Positions 1 to 7,052 of a stretch of DNA of 7,217 bases are shown in pieces. This DNA is from Planctomycetota bacterium (GTDB lineage: Bacteria; Planctomycetota; Phycisphaerae; WQYP01): the NCBI GenBank assembly GCA_021828935.1, contig JAJZCU010000099.1:1-7217 (forward strand), read 5' to 3'. Made by a program: the position numbers and the translations under genes. The notes beneath the pieces are model-generated. The model was not told where the DNA came from. It made no database searches and saw only the letters and a program-made list of their open reading frames with translations. Every line of letters begins with the position of its first letter. Position 1 is the first letter of the stretch.

Positions 1-96
1 GCGGCAGCGGTCCAGGGTTTGCGGGCAACTCAAAGCGGCATTACACTTTCTCTCTGTTCAAGAATTCCCGGCCGCGTTTCCGAGCAAATTCCAAGC

Positions 97-106
97 GAAG
101 AGGAAA
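97..106 (+). promoter_or_regulatory. Ribosome binding site of the arabinofuranosidase gene
   Basis: The purine run GAAGAGGAAA, with core AGAGG at 99-103, lies 10 nt before the ATG at 114. It supports this start, as does the lipoprotein-like signal peptide that begins directly at the codon. Bases 1-96 show no convincing promoter, hairpin or upstream coding sequence. Confidence 0.7.
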
Positions 107-113
107 TTTTGTT

Positions 114-2702
114 ATGCACAAGCACCGTTCCGTTTTTTCCGTCCGCGCGGCCTTGGCCGGCCCCTGCGTGCTGGCCGCGCTGGCCGCCGGCGGATGCGCC
201 GCCCATGGCGCCGCCGGGGGGCGATCCGCGCAAATTAAGTCCCAACCGTCCGCCGCCACGCTAACCGATACTGCGCGCAGCGCCGCCACCGCCGAAACCC
301 GGACCGTCGCCCAGCGAGCCGCCGCGGCGCCGCACAGCACCACATTGAATATCAATCTCAATCATCCGGGGATTCATGTAAGCCCTACGCTCTGGGGCAT
401 TTTTTTTGAAGAAATCAATTACGCCGGCGAAGGCGGCCTTTACGCTGAATTGGTAAAAAACAGCACGTTTAAGTGGCTGGGCAACAACCGGCCAAAAGGC
501 TGGCGCCTGCAGGTGGCCAAGGGCGGGGGCGCGCAACTTTTTGAAGACTTAAGCCATCCGCTAAACAAGGCGAACCCCGCCGCCGCCCGCGTGGACGTGT
601 ACCATCCCACCAAACCCGGGCAGGCCCAATTGATCAACGGCGGATACTGGGGCATGAATTTCAAGAAAGGCGCCTCGTATAAACTGACATTCTTCGCCCG
701 GCGCAGCCCCGGCATGTCAGGGCATGTGCGCGTGGCCCTGCTGGGAAAAAATGATAAACATCTCGCCGCGGCCACGGTTTCCGGCATCGGGAGGCATTGG
801 AAGCAATTTTCGGCCAGCTTCAAAAGCGCCGGCGCCGATCCGCATGGCAAACTCGCCTTTATTTTACAAGGTACAGGTTCGCTGTGGCTCAATGTGGTCA
901 CGCTGTTTCCAAAGCACACCTGGAAGCATCAAGCCAACGGTCTGCGGCCCGACCTCGCCCATCTGCTGGCAAATCTGCGGCCCTCATTCGTGCGGTTTCC
1001 CGGCGGCAATTACATCGAAGGCCAAGTGCTGGCCAACGGCTTTCACTGGAAACGCACCATCGGCCCCCTGGCGGACCGGCCCGGCCATTTTGATGATTCC
1101 TGGGGCTATTGGGTCACCGACGGCCTGGGTTATGAAGAATTTCTGGAAATGTGCCAGGATCTTCACGCCCGGCCATTGTTTGATATTCCCTGCGGACTTT
1201 CGCTGGGCATGAACGACCGCGTGCCGCTGAAAGACATGAAGCCCGTGGTGCAGGACGCCGTGGACGCCGTGAATTTCGCCAACGCCCCCGTGAGCAACAA
1301 ATGGGGCGCATTGCGGGCGAAATTCGGCCACCCCAAACCGTTTCATCTGGGGCTCATGGAAGTTGGCAATGAGTCGTGGTGGGCGGGGCCCTATTCCGCG
1401 CGGTACAAAATGTTTCACAAAGTGCTTCACAAGAAATTCCCGCATCTGAAACTCATTGCCAGCGGCAGCCCCGGCAAAACGCCCGTGAACATTGTGGACG
1501 AGCATCATTACAGTTCCCCCGCGTGGTTCTGGAACAATCGGCATATGTTTGATACGCGCAGCCGCAAGGGGCCCAGACTTTTTCTGGGCGAGTATGCCGT
1601 CACGGCACACTGCGGCCACGGCAACCTGCGCGCCGCCCTCGCGGAAGCCGCCTGGATGACCGGCATAGAGCGCAATTCCGACCTGATCGTCATGGCGTCC
1701 TACGCACCCTTGTTTGTCAACATTCACGGACGCCAGTGGAACCCGGATTTAATAGAATTTAATAGTTCGCACGCCTGGGGCACGGCCTCTTACTGGGTGC
1801 AGGAAATGTTCTCCCGCAACCGCGTAACCCGCATGTTACCCCTGACGCACGCGGCGCTGCCCGTCCCCAGGCCCAAACATAATACGGAAAACGCCGGCAT
1901 TGGCCTGGGCAATTGGGCCACGCAGGCCGAATTTAAAAATCTGACCGTCACCTCCGGCGGAAAGACGATCTACACATCCAACTTTTCCCACGGCAGCGAC
2001 GGCTTCAAGCCCGTTTCCGGCAAGTGGAGCGCCGCCAAAGGCGCTTATCAGCAAACCGGCGGCGGTATGCCACAGCTAAGTTTGCTGAAGCTGCCGGCCC
2101 TGCGCGGCTTGGCCAATTACACCATGCATGTGCAGGCGCGCAAACTTTCCGGCAAGGAAGGATTCCTAATTATTCCACGCATGGTTAATGCCAGGCATCT
2201 GGTCTGGTGGAATGTCGGCGGCTGGACCGACTCCAACACCGGATTTCAGCAATTGCATGGGGGGCGCTCGGCCGGCACTATGGGCCATTTACTCCCCGTC
2301 ACGGTGAAAACCGGAAAATGGTATCACCTTCGGGTGGTGGTGCGCGGGAACGCCTACGCCGGGTATCTTAATGGCAAACTCATCCAGCGGGTTTCGGCTG
2401 GTTCTAACCAAGTCCGCTTCACCGCGGTGGCGGGCGTGAATGTGCCGCAGAAAACGGTCATTGTGCAGGTGGTCAACGGCACAAGGCACGCCATTTCGAC
2501 GCGACTGAACCTGCCCGGCGGGAAGCTGGCGTCCCAAGGAAAAGTTATCACGTTAACCGCGCCGAGCCTGAACGCGGAAAACACGCTCCACCATCCGCTG
2601 CGCGTCGCGCCGCGCGTCACCACGCTAAAGGGCGTGCATTCGGGCATGAAAGTCCGCTTCCCCGCCCGTTCGTTGACCTTCCTGCGCCTGCCGGAGAAAT
2701 AA
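114..2702 (+). CDS. Exported GH51 alpha-L-arabinofuranosidase with inserted carbohydrate-binding-type domains
   Basis: The enzyme releases terminal alpha-L-arabinofuranosyl units from arabinan or arabinoxylan side chains. The protein has 862 residues. A signal peptide ends at a lipobox-like AGGC (Cys28), then an Ala-rich linker runs to about residue 75. The GH51 barrel opens at about 76-130 (LWGIFFEEINYAGEGGLYAE). A CBM4/9-like beta region interrupts it at about 130-270, and the barrel continues to about 565. The acid/base is Glu420 in EVGNESWW and the nucleophile is Glu493 in FLGEYAV; the DEHHYSSP segment (462-469) also fits the family. Residues about 595-760 resemble a laminin-G/DUF1080-type beta-sandwich, followed by the C-terminal beta domain. 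Classical GH51 enzymes have about 500 residues, so the extra length is the tail insert, the CBM-like insert and the leader. The ATG has AGAGG at 99-103, 10 nt upstream. No partner glycosidase is in the window. Family is confident; exact substrate is inferred. Confidence 0.93.
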   Translation: MHKHRSVFSVRAALAGPCVLAALAAGGCAAHGAAGGRSAQIKSQPSAATLTDTARSAATAETRTVAQRAAAAPHSTTLNINLNHPGIHVSPTLWGIFFEEINYAGEGGLYAELVKNSTFKWLGNNRPKGWRLQVAKGGGAQLFEDLSHPLNKANPAAARVDVYHPTKPGQAQLINGGYWGMNFKKGASYKLTFFARRSPGMSGHVRVALLGKNDKHLAAATVSGIGRHWKQFSASFKSAGADPHGKLAFILQGTGSLWLNVVTLFPKHTWKHQANGLRPDLAHLLANLRPSFVRFPGGNYIEGQVLANGFHWKRTIGPLADRPGHFDDSWGYWVTDGLGYEEFLEMCQDLHARPLFDIPCGLSLGMNDRVPLKDMKPVVQDAVDAVNFANAPVSNKWGALRAKFGHPKPFHLGLMEVGNESWWAGPYSARYKMFHKVLHKKFPHLKLIASGSPGKTPVNIVDEHHYSSPAWFWNNRHMFDTRSRKGPRLFLGEYAVTAHCGHGNLRAALAEAAWMTGIERNSDLIVMASYAPLFVNIHGRQWNPDLIEFNSSHAWGTASYWVQEMFSRNRVTRMLPLTHAALPVPRPKHNTENAGIGLGNWATQAEFKNLTVTSGGKTIYTSNFSHGSDGFKPVSGKWSAAKGAYQQTGGGMPQLSLLKLPALRGLANYTMHVQARKLSGKEGFLIIPRMVNARHLVWWNVGGWTDSNTGFQQLHGGRSAGTMGHLLPVTVKTGKWYHLRVVVRGNAYAGYLNGKLIQRVSAGSNQVRFTAVAGVNVPQKTVIVQVVNGTRHAISTRLNLPGGKLASQGKVITLTAPSLNAENTLHHPLRVAPRVTTLKGVHSGMKVRFPARSLTFLRLPEK

Positions 2703-2762
2703 ATTTCTCGGCGGCGCCGGTCGTCGCCTGCAAAGCTTTGGGCCTTACGGCGACCCGTCGAA

Positions 2763-2982
2763 CGCCGGCAACTTGACTTGTTGGCCGAACGACACGTCGT
2801 AATCGAAACCAAGTCCGCCCGGAAGGCGGGGAAATACCGCAGAGCACCCAGCGGTCACAGAAATACGTTTGATCCCATCGGTCAACGGCAGTTCGCCAAA
2901 CTTCAAAGCTTGCAGCACCAAGGACGTTCTCTATTAATCCGTCCATCGCGTTCTCTGTGTTCTCTGTGCCCTCTGTGGCCAA
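2763..2982. pseudogene. Possible scrambled remnants of a GxxExxxY-family gene
   Basis: Two short translated segments resemble conserved parts of the GxxExxxY family (PD-(D/E)XK nuclease-like, about 130 residues). On the plus strand, 2763-2822 reads RRQLDLLAERHVVIETKSAR, close to the D-L-L-V-E-x-x-V-I-V-E-L-K core of that family. On the minus strand, 2982-2893 reads a repeat-derived TEGTENTE prefix followed by LIENVLGAASFEVWR, resembling the usual N-terminal V-I-G-A-A-x-E-V. The two lie on opposite strands and cannot belong to one intact gene, so at least one is chance or the locus is rearranged. No ribosome binding site or full-length frame exists. The resemblance is by eye only. Confidence 0.25.
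2951..2977. repeat. Three tandem 9-nt repeat units (TTCTCTGTG type)
   Basis: Two identical units TTCTCTGTG at 2951-2959 and 2960-2968 are followed by a variant CCCTCTGTG at 2969-2977. On the minus strand they read CACAGAGAA/CACAGAGGG and would encode repeating His-Arg-Glu or Thr-Glu-Asn/Gly, depending on frame. From general knowledge, this kind of 9-nt cluster recurs in intergenic DNA of many environmental bacteria and often gives spurious short hypothetical proteins. The copy number is seen directly; dispersal elsewhere in this genome is inferred. Confidence 0.8.
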
Positions 2983-3035
2983 TCTTCAATCGCCGCGAGC
3001 GCCTTGTTTTGCAGACGCATGGCGCCGCACAGGCT

Positions 3036-3062
3036 AAATAAAAAACCGCTGAGACGACCAGC
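3036..3062 (-). terminator. Weak candidate terminator downstream of the MFS gene
   Basis: Read on the minus strand, a short stem GCTG (3062-3059) / CAGC (3051-3048) with a 7-nt loop is followed by GG and then TTTTTTATTT (3045-3036). The stem has only four pairs, so an intrinsic terminator is possible but marginal. It lies about 265 nt beyond the MFS stop codon. No better hairpin with a T-tract was found after either convergent gene. Confidence 0.25.
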
Positions 3063-3190
3063 ACGCCCCGCACGAACCGAGGAGCGTAACGGCGCGTCGA
3101 ATGCGTGCTACGGACCCTCATGCCAGGCCCATTTTGCCGGACACTTCGACCCAACGCTCCCGGAACCGTGTTTGCACGACTCCCCGCCAA

Positions 3191-3216
3191 CTCAGCGACC
3201 TCCGCGCCTCAGCGTT
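3191..3216. repeat. Second cluster of approximately 9-nt repeats (CTCAGCG/CTCCGCG type)
   Basis: The units read CTCAGCGAC, CTCCGCGC and CTCAGCGTT, starting at 3191, 3200 and 3208, so spacing is 9 then 8 nt. The cluster ends at an A/T-rich stretch (TTTTATTTTATAG). It has the same strand polarity and near-identical period as the TTCTCTGTG cluster about 230 nt upstream but a different unit. Similar CTCCGCG-type clusters are common in intergenic DNA of environmental bacteria. No coding or structural role is evident. Confidence 0.6.
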
Positions 3217-3327
3217 TTATTTTATAGACTTCCGTTTGATGCGGGCGTCCACGCACCCAGCGCTGCCGGCGAGCGGTCTAAGCGCAATATTTCGTCCCGC
3301 GCCGGGATATCTCCCCCGCCCGCGCAC

Positions 3328-4608
3328 TCACCGCGCCGCCAGCAGCCAGGCCGCCGCCGCCAGCGAAAAGATGGTTCCCAACAAAAATGCCAGCATTACA
3401 TGGCCGTTGAACAGCTTCACGTTCCACAGGGCGCCGGTCAGCACGCTGGCCGCCATTTGGCTTAAACCTGTGGCCGTGTAGAACAATCCGATGGCGCCCG
3501 CGCGGCGGTCGCGCGGCACGGCGTCGCTGATCCACGCCTTCAGCACGCCTTCGGTAAACGCCTGATAAAGCCCATAACTGGCAAACAATGCCCACGGCGC
3601 CCAGGACGACCACGCCGTGGCGAAGCCAAAATAAACCACCCCATAAATAATAAATCCCGTCACCACCACCGGCTTGCGGCCGATGCGATCAGACCATGCG
3701 CCCAGCGGCGCAGCGGCCGCGGCATAAATGATATTAAACAACGCGAACAGCAAACCCGCCAGCACCGCCACATGGGCCAGCGCCGCCGGATTATTAGGAA
3801 ATCCTGCGGACGCCCCCGGCGATCCGGAAAACAACGCCGCGCTGCGGGCGATCAGGAATGCGTCGCTGCTGTTGCCCAGTGAAAACAGCGCCCCGCCGAT
3901 TAACAACAGCCAGAACGGACGTGGAAATCGCTGAAACAACGCCATGCGCTGGCGCGCGGCGGCCGGATCCGCGGCGTGCGGAATATCTTGCACCTGCGTG
4001 GCGGCCAGCAGCGCGCTGATGGCGCCGGGCGCCACGGCCAGAAAAAACAGCCACGCCAGCGGAAAGGCCGGATCCATCACCAGCACCGCCACCGCAATTA
4101 ATGGACCGATCACTGCGCCGGTGGTGTCCATCGCGCGGTGAAAACCGAAGGCCCGGCCGCGAAAATTTTCCGGCGTGCTGTCAGAGATCAGTGCATCGCG
4201 CGCCGCCGTGCGTGCGGATTTGCCCAACCGGTCACTGGCACGGCCAATGACAAAAATTGGCCAGCCGGTCGCGTACGCCGCCAGCCCCATCACCGGTTTG
4301 CTGACCGCTGAAATGCTGTATCCGGCCACTACGAACGGCTTGCGGCGTTGCGCCCGGTCGGACAAGGCCCCGCCCACCCAGCGCAAGGCCGTGCTGATGC
4401 CCTCCGCGGCGCCCTCGATAATTCCCAACGCCACCGGCGGCAGGCCCAGCACCCCCAGAATAAACAATGGGATAATGGGGTACAGCATCTCAGAGGCGAT
4501 GTCCGTGAACATGCTGACAAAACCCAGCACCACCACATTGCGCGAGATACCTGTTATCTTTTTGACAGCCATGGTTGCGGTTCCCGCGGGCGCTGCTGCA
4601 GGCGCCAC
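3328..4608 (-). CDS. MFS transporter, 12-helix permease of unknown substrate
   Basis: This is an inner-membrane secondary transporter of the major facilitator superfamily. Numbering from the proposed GTG start gives 426 residues. Visible landmarks are the first helix (NVVVLGFVSMFTDIASEML), the loop 2-3 signature GGALSDRAQRRKP (79-91), RASDRLGKSARTAARDA (123-139), the FRGRAFGFHRAMDTTGAVIG stretch (149-168), a long central loop around 205-230, and the second-half signature GAWSDRIGRKP (303-313). Hydrophobic helices fill the rest to LLAAR. The GTG at 4608 is preferred because AGAGG (4619-4615) lies 6 nt upstream; the internal ATG at 4572 (414 residues, MAVKKITGISRN) lacks one but is a reasonable alternative. 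The gene converges on the arabinofuranosidase gene and diverges from the small lipoprotein gene. No substrate-specific residues are recognisable, so drug, metabolite or sugar export or import remain open. Confidence 0.9.
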   Translation of the reverse strand: MAPAAAPAGTATMAVKKITGISRNVVVLGFVSMFTDIASEMLYPIIPLFILGVLGLPPVALGIIEGAAEGISTALRWVGGALSDRAQRRKPFVVAGYSISAVSKPVMGLAAYATGWPIFVIGRASDRLGKSARTAARDALISDSTPENFRGRAFGFHRAMDTTGAVIGPLIAVAVLVMDPAFPLAWLFFLAVAPGAISALLAATQVQDIPHAADPAAARQRMALFQRFPRPFWLLLIGGALFSLGNSSDAFLIARSAALFSGSPGASAGFPNNPAALAHVAVLAGLLFALFNIIYAAAAAPLGAWSDRIGRKPVVVTGFIIYGVVYFGFATAWSSWAPWALFASYGLYQAFTEGVLKAWISDAVPRDRRAGAIGLFYTATGLSQMAASVLTGALWNVKLFNGHVMLAFLLGTIFSLAAAAWLLAAR

Positions 4609-4622
4609 GCAAATCCTCTTCT
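4609..4622 (-). promoter_or_regulatory. Ribosome binding site that favours a GTG start for the MFS gene
   Basis: On the minus strand, AAGAAGAGGATTTGC immediately precedes GTG at 4608, placing AGAGG 6 nt from the codon. The same GAAGAGG core serves the arabinofuranosidase gene. The in-frame ATG 12 codons later is preceded by CGCGGGAACCGCAACC, a poor match at the right distance. The frame also stays open to a TTG at 4701, but that region is Arg/Cys/Pro-rich and not membrane-like. Confidence 0.6.
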
Positions 4623-4854
4623 TTTGTGGCGGCTCACAAACCGACGCACGCCGGCAGAAACTGGAGAAAACCGGCAACTTTAACAGTAGATGTTGCGGCA
4701 AGACAACGGCGCGTGCGGCAAATGTGCAACATCCGTCACAAGCGGAAGCGGAAACGTCTCATAAAACGTCACACAACCTTAATCACTTTCCCCATCGCGC
4801 AAGAAATGCGCTGCGGCATGTTGTTTGGGTACAACAGTTGCTTAAACGTCTTCC
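4609..4854. promoter_or_regulatory. Divergent intergenic region with a dyad and repeated heptamers
   Basis: These 246 nt separate the MFS gene (-) from the small lipoprotein gene (+), so promoters for both should lie here. I could not identify convincing -35/-10 boxes. A perfect 6-bp inverted repeat TGTTGT/ACAACA with a 6-nt spacer lies at 4819-4836, 19 nt before the lipoprotein ATG. The heptamer AAACGTC occurs at 4752-4758, 4764-4770 and 4844-4850, the first two exactly 12 nt apart. Either could be a regulator site, but neither matches a motif I can name. Confidence 0.4.
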
Positions 4855-5307
4855 ATGACGCGGTTGCTGTCACATTTCGTTCCACCCTCACCCAAGCCCT
4901 TTGGCCGCGCCCCGGCGAAGCGCGCAGCGATGGCCGCGATGGTGGTGTGCGTTGCCGCCCTGGGCGGGTGCGCCAGCCACAAGCCGCGCGTGGCCCGCGC
5001 GCCGCTGCTGGTTCCGTCCGCGTCATGGTCGCCACGCCGGTCAGGTCGGCGTTATTGGACACGCAGGCACTGGTCCCGCGCTGTGGCCAGCGCCCAGCGC
5101 CCGGAGTCTAATAATATATTTCCACTCGTGGGCGCCGCGAACGTCTACATCCCCCGGTCCCACAAGTTCGCGTATTCCAACCTGCCCACCAACGAAAGCT
5201 CTTATTTCAGCAGCTTTATTATTGACGCTGAACCCATTGGCCTTCCGGGCGGCGGCGTAGGGTACAACTACCGCTATATTTACAAGCAAGGTTCATCAGG
5301 CTGGTGA
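4855..5307 (+). CDS. Small putative lipoprotein of unknown function
   Basis: The frame encodes 150 residues. A basic n-region (FGRAPAKRAA) precedes a hydrophobic stretch and a good lipobox LGGC (Cys39), indicating export and lipid attachment. Residues about 56-75 are unusually rich in Arg and Trp (SWSPRRSGRRYWTRRHW). The C-terminal half (NVYIPRSHKFAYSNLP onward to YNYRYIYKQG) is rich in Tyr, Ser and Gly and looks like a folded beta-type segment. I do not recognise a family. The ATG at 4855 lacks a Shine-Dalgarno; an ATG at 4930 would leave too short a signal peptide. The gene stands alone, divergent from the MFS gene and convergent with ilvD, 80 nt away. The lipobox and tidy codon use in the last 65 codons argue for a real gene; the odd middle could reflect a frameshift. 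Confidence 0.55.
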   Translation: MTRLLSHFVPPSPKPFGRAPAKRAAMAAMVVCVAALGGCASHKPRVARAPLLVPSASWSPRRSGRRYWTRRHWSRAVASAQRPESNNIFPLVGAANVYIPRSHKFAYSNLPTNESSYFSSFIIDAEPIGLPGGGVGYNYRYIYKQGSSGW

Positions 5308-5387
5308 CCATTTCGCCGAACACGCCGCGGGCGCGTCAAGCCCCGCACTGTCCGCGGCAGCGCCTGCCTTGGCCAGCCAATTGCCTG

Positions 5388-7052
5388 TCAGTTAGTTACC
5401 GCGCCATCGCATGCCGGGCCCACCAGCTTCGCGTATTTCGCCAGCACGCCGTGCGGGTACATCGGCGTCTTGGGCTGCCATTTCTTACGGCGCGCGGCAA
5501 GCTGTTCATCAGACAACTCAACATTCATCGTGCCTTTGTCGGCGTCCACGGTAATCATGTCGCCGTCTTCCACCAGCGCAATCGGGCCGCCCACCTGCGC
5601 TTCGGGCCCAACATGGCCAATGCACAAGCCGCGGGTGCCGCCGCTAAAGCGACCATCGGTGATCAGACACGTTTCATAACCTAATCCCTGCCCCACAATG
5701 GCCGCTGTCACGGCCAGCATTTCGCGCATTCCCGGACCGCCACGCGGGCCTTCATAGCGAATGACCACAACGTCGCCAGGCCGTATTTTCATGCCCTGCA
5801 CGGCGGCCATCGCTTCGCCTTCGCTGTTAAAGCAGCGGGCCGGGCCGCGGTGCTGCAATTTTTTCACGCCCGCCACCTTGATCACCGCCCCCTCCGGCGC
5901 TAAATTGCCGCGCAATATCTTCAGGCCACCCGTGGGCCGCAGCGCGCGGTCCACCGGCAGCACCACGTCCTGGTCGGCGGGCAATTTTACGCCAGCCAAA
6001 TTTTCGGCGATGGTCTTGCCGGTTACCGTGAGGCACCCGCCGTGCAACAGTTTATTATCCAGCAATACTTTCATAATCACGGGCACGCCGCCCACGCGGT
6101 GGACATCCAGCGCCACGTAACGGCCGCCGGGCTTTAAGTCCGCAATAATGGGCGTGCGATGGCTGATGCGTTCAATGTCATCCAGCGTAATTTTAATGCC
6201 GGCCTCATGCGCCAGCGCCGGAATGTGCAGGGCAATGTTGGTGCTGCCACCAGTGGCGGCGGCAATGGCGATGGCGTTTTCAAAGGCCTCGCGGGTCATG
6301 ATGTCGCGCGGGCGGATGTTCTTTTCCAGCAGTTTCATCACGGTTTCGCCACAGGCATACGCGAATTTATCGCGTTGGGTTTCCACCGCCGGCGGGGAAC
6401 TTGATCCCGGCAGCGCCATGCCGATCGCCTCAGCCACGCACGCCATGGTGTTGGCGGTGAACTGCCCACCGCAGGAACCGGCCGAAGGACAGGCGTTGCA
6501 TTCCAATTCATACAATTCCTTGTCGGTCATTTTCCCGGCGGCATGTGCGCCAACACCTTCGTACACGTCTACAATGGTCACATCACGCCCCTGGAATTTT
6601 CCAGGAAGAATTGTGCCGCCGTACAGAAAAACCGAGGGCAAATTCAGCCGGGCCATGGCCATGAGCATGCCGGGCAACGATTTATCACAGCCGGCCAGCC
6701 CCACCAACGCATCGTACCGATGGGCATGCATCATCAGTTCAACGGAGTCCACGATCACTTCCCGCGAAACCAGCGAGGCCTTCATGCCCTCATGGCCCAT
6801 GGCAATGCCATCGGAAACGGCAATCGTCACGAATTCACGCGGCGTTCCGCCCGCCGCCTTCACGCCTTCCTTCGCGGCCTTGGCCTGCCGGTCCAGCGTT
6901 AAGTTGCACGGGGTGGCTTCGTTCCACGTGCTGGCCACGCCCACCCAGGGGCGATGAATATCAGAATCGGTCAGGCCCATGGCCTTAAAAAATGCCCGCT
7001 GCGGGGCCCGTTCAAAGCCTTCGGTGACTTCAGTACTGCGGGGACGTTCCAT
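5388..7052 (-). CDS. ilvD: Dihydroxy-acid dehydratase
   Basis: This cytoplasmic iron-sulfur enzyme dehydrates 2,3-dihydroxyisovalerate and 2,3-dihydroxy-3-methylvalerate to the 2-keto acid precursors of valine/leucine and isoleucine. The protein has 554 residues, full length for the shorter IlvD type. The three expected cluster cysteines are Cys49 (EATPCNL), Cys122 (GCDKSLPG) and Cys194 ([15 protein letters not shown]). Probable Mg2+ ligands are Asp81 ([11 protein letters not shown]), Asp123 and the carbamylation-site Lys124, with Glu444 (GMREML). Ser470 in [10 protein letters not shown] is the catalytic base position. The ATG at 7052 has AGGAG at 7064-7060, 7 nt upstream. The related EDD and sugar-acid dehydratases share this fold, but the motif set and length fit IlvD. 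No ilvB, ilvC or leu gene lies alongside, so it appears monocistronic within the window. Confidence 0.97.
   Translation of the reverse strand: MERPRSTEVTEGFERAPQRAFFKAMGLTDSDIHRPWVGVASTWNEATPCNLTLDRQAKAAKEGVKAAGGTPREFVTIAVSDGIAMGHEGMKASLVSREVIVDSVELMMHAHRYDALVGLAGCDKSLPGMLMAMARLNLPSVFLYGGTILPGKFQGRDVTIVDVYEGVGAHAAGKMTDKELYELECNACPSAGSCGGQFTANTMACVAEAIGMALPGSSSPPAVETQRDKFAYACGETVMKLLEKNIRPRDIMTREAFENAIAIAAATGGSTNIALHIPALAHEAGIKITLDDIERISHRTPIIADLKPGGRYVALDVHRVGGVPVIMKVLLDNKLLHGGCLTVTGKTIAENLAGVKLPADQDVVLPVDRALRPTGGLKILRGNLAPEGAVIKVAGVKKLQHRGPARCFNSEGEAMAAVQGMKIRPGDVVVIRYEGPRGGPGMREMLAVTAAIVGQGLGYETCLITDGRFSGGTRGLCIGHVGPEAQVGGPIALVEDGDMITVDADKGTMNVELSDEQLAARRKKWQPKTPMYPHGVLAKYAKLVGPACDGAVTN

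Larger units (their letters stand above)
2703..3327. other. Non-coding spacer between convergent genes, carrying dispersed-repeat debris
   Basis: This 625-nt stretch separates the stop of the arabinofuranosidase gene from the stop of the oppositely oriented MFS gene. Open frames here are short, overlap on both strands and lack a ribosome binding site. What it does contain is a triple 9-nt repeat at 2951-2977, a second approximately 9-nt repeat cluster at 3191-3216, short segments that resemble pieces of a GxxExxxY protein between 2763 and 2982, and a weak terminator-like stem with an A/T run at 3036-3062. It looks like an accumulation site for small mobile or repetitive elements rather than a gene. 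Confidence 0.7.

Noticed and set aside
984..1727. Long open frame of 247 codons on the minus strand inside the arabinofuranosidase gene
   Set aside because: It is antisense to the conserved GH51 catalytic barrel, has no family resemblance and no ribosome binding site; high GC explains the lack of stops.
2815..2829. CCGCC/GGCGG hairpin after the arabinofuranosidase gene as a terminator
   Set aside because: There is only a 5-bp stem with no T-tract on either strand, and it lies over 100 nt from the stop codon.
2951..2977. CRISPR-like array
   Set aside because: The units are 9 nt and directly tandem with no spacers, so it is not a CRISPR.
3004..3481. Overlapping plus-strand frames of 153 and 126 codons running into the MFS gene
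   Set aside because: They run through the repeat cluster and antisense into the MFS C-terminus, with no ribosome binding site and Arg/Pro/Gln-rich peptides typical of shadow frames.
4609..4701. Extension of the MFS frame up to TTG 4701
   Set aside because: The added residues are Arg/Cys/Pro-rich, unlike MFS N-termini. The start codon is weak, and the GTG at 4608 has a much better ribosome binding site.
5370..5381. TTGGC-CA-GCCAA inverted repeat between the lipoprotein gene and ilvD as a bidirectional terminator
   Set aside because: The 2-nt spacer is too small for a stable hairpin loop and there is no T-tract on either side.
6148..6957. Open frame of 269 codons on the plus strand inside ilvD
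   Set aside because: It is the antisense shadow of a fully conserved IlvD sequence; the peptide is Ser/Ala/Met-rich with no recognisable domain.
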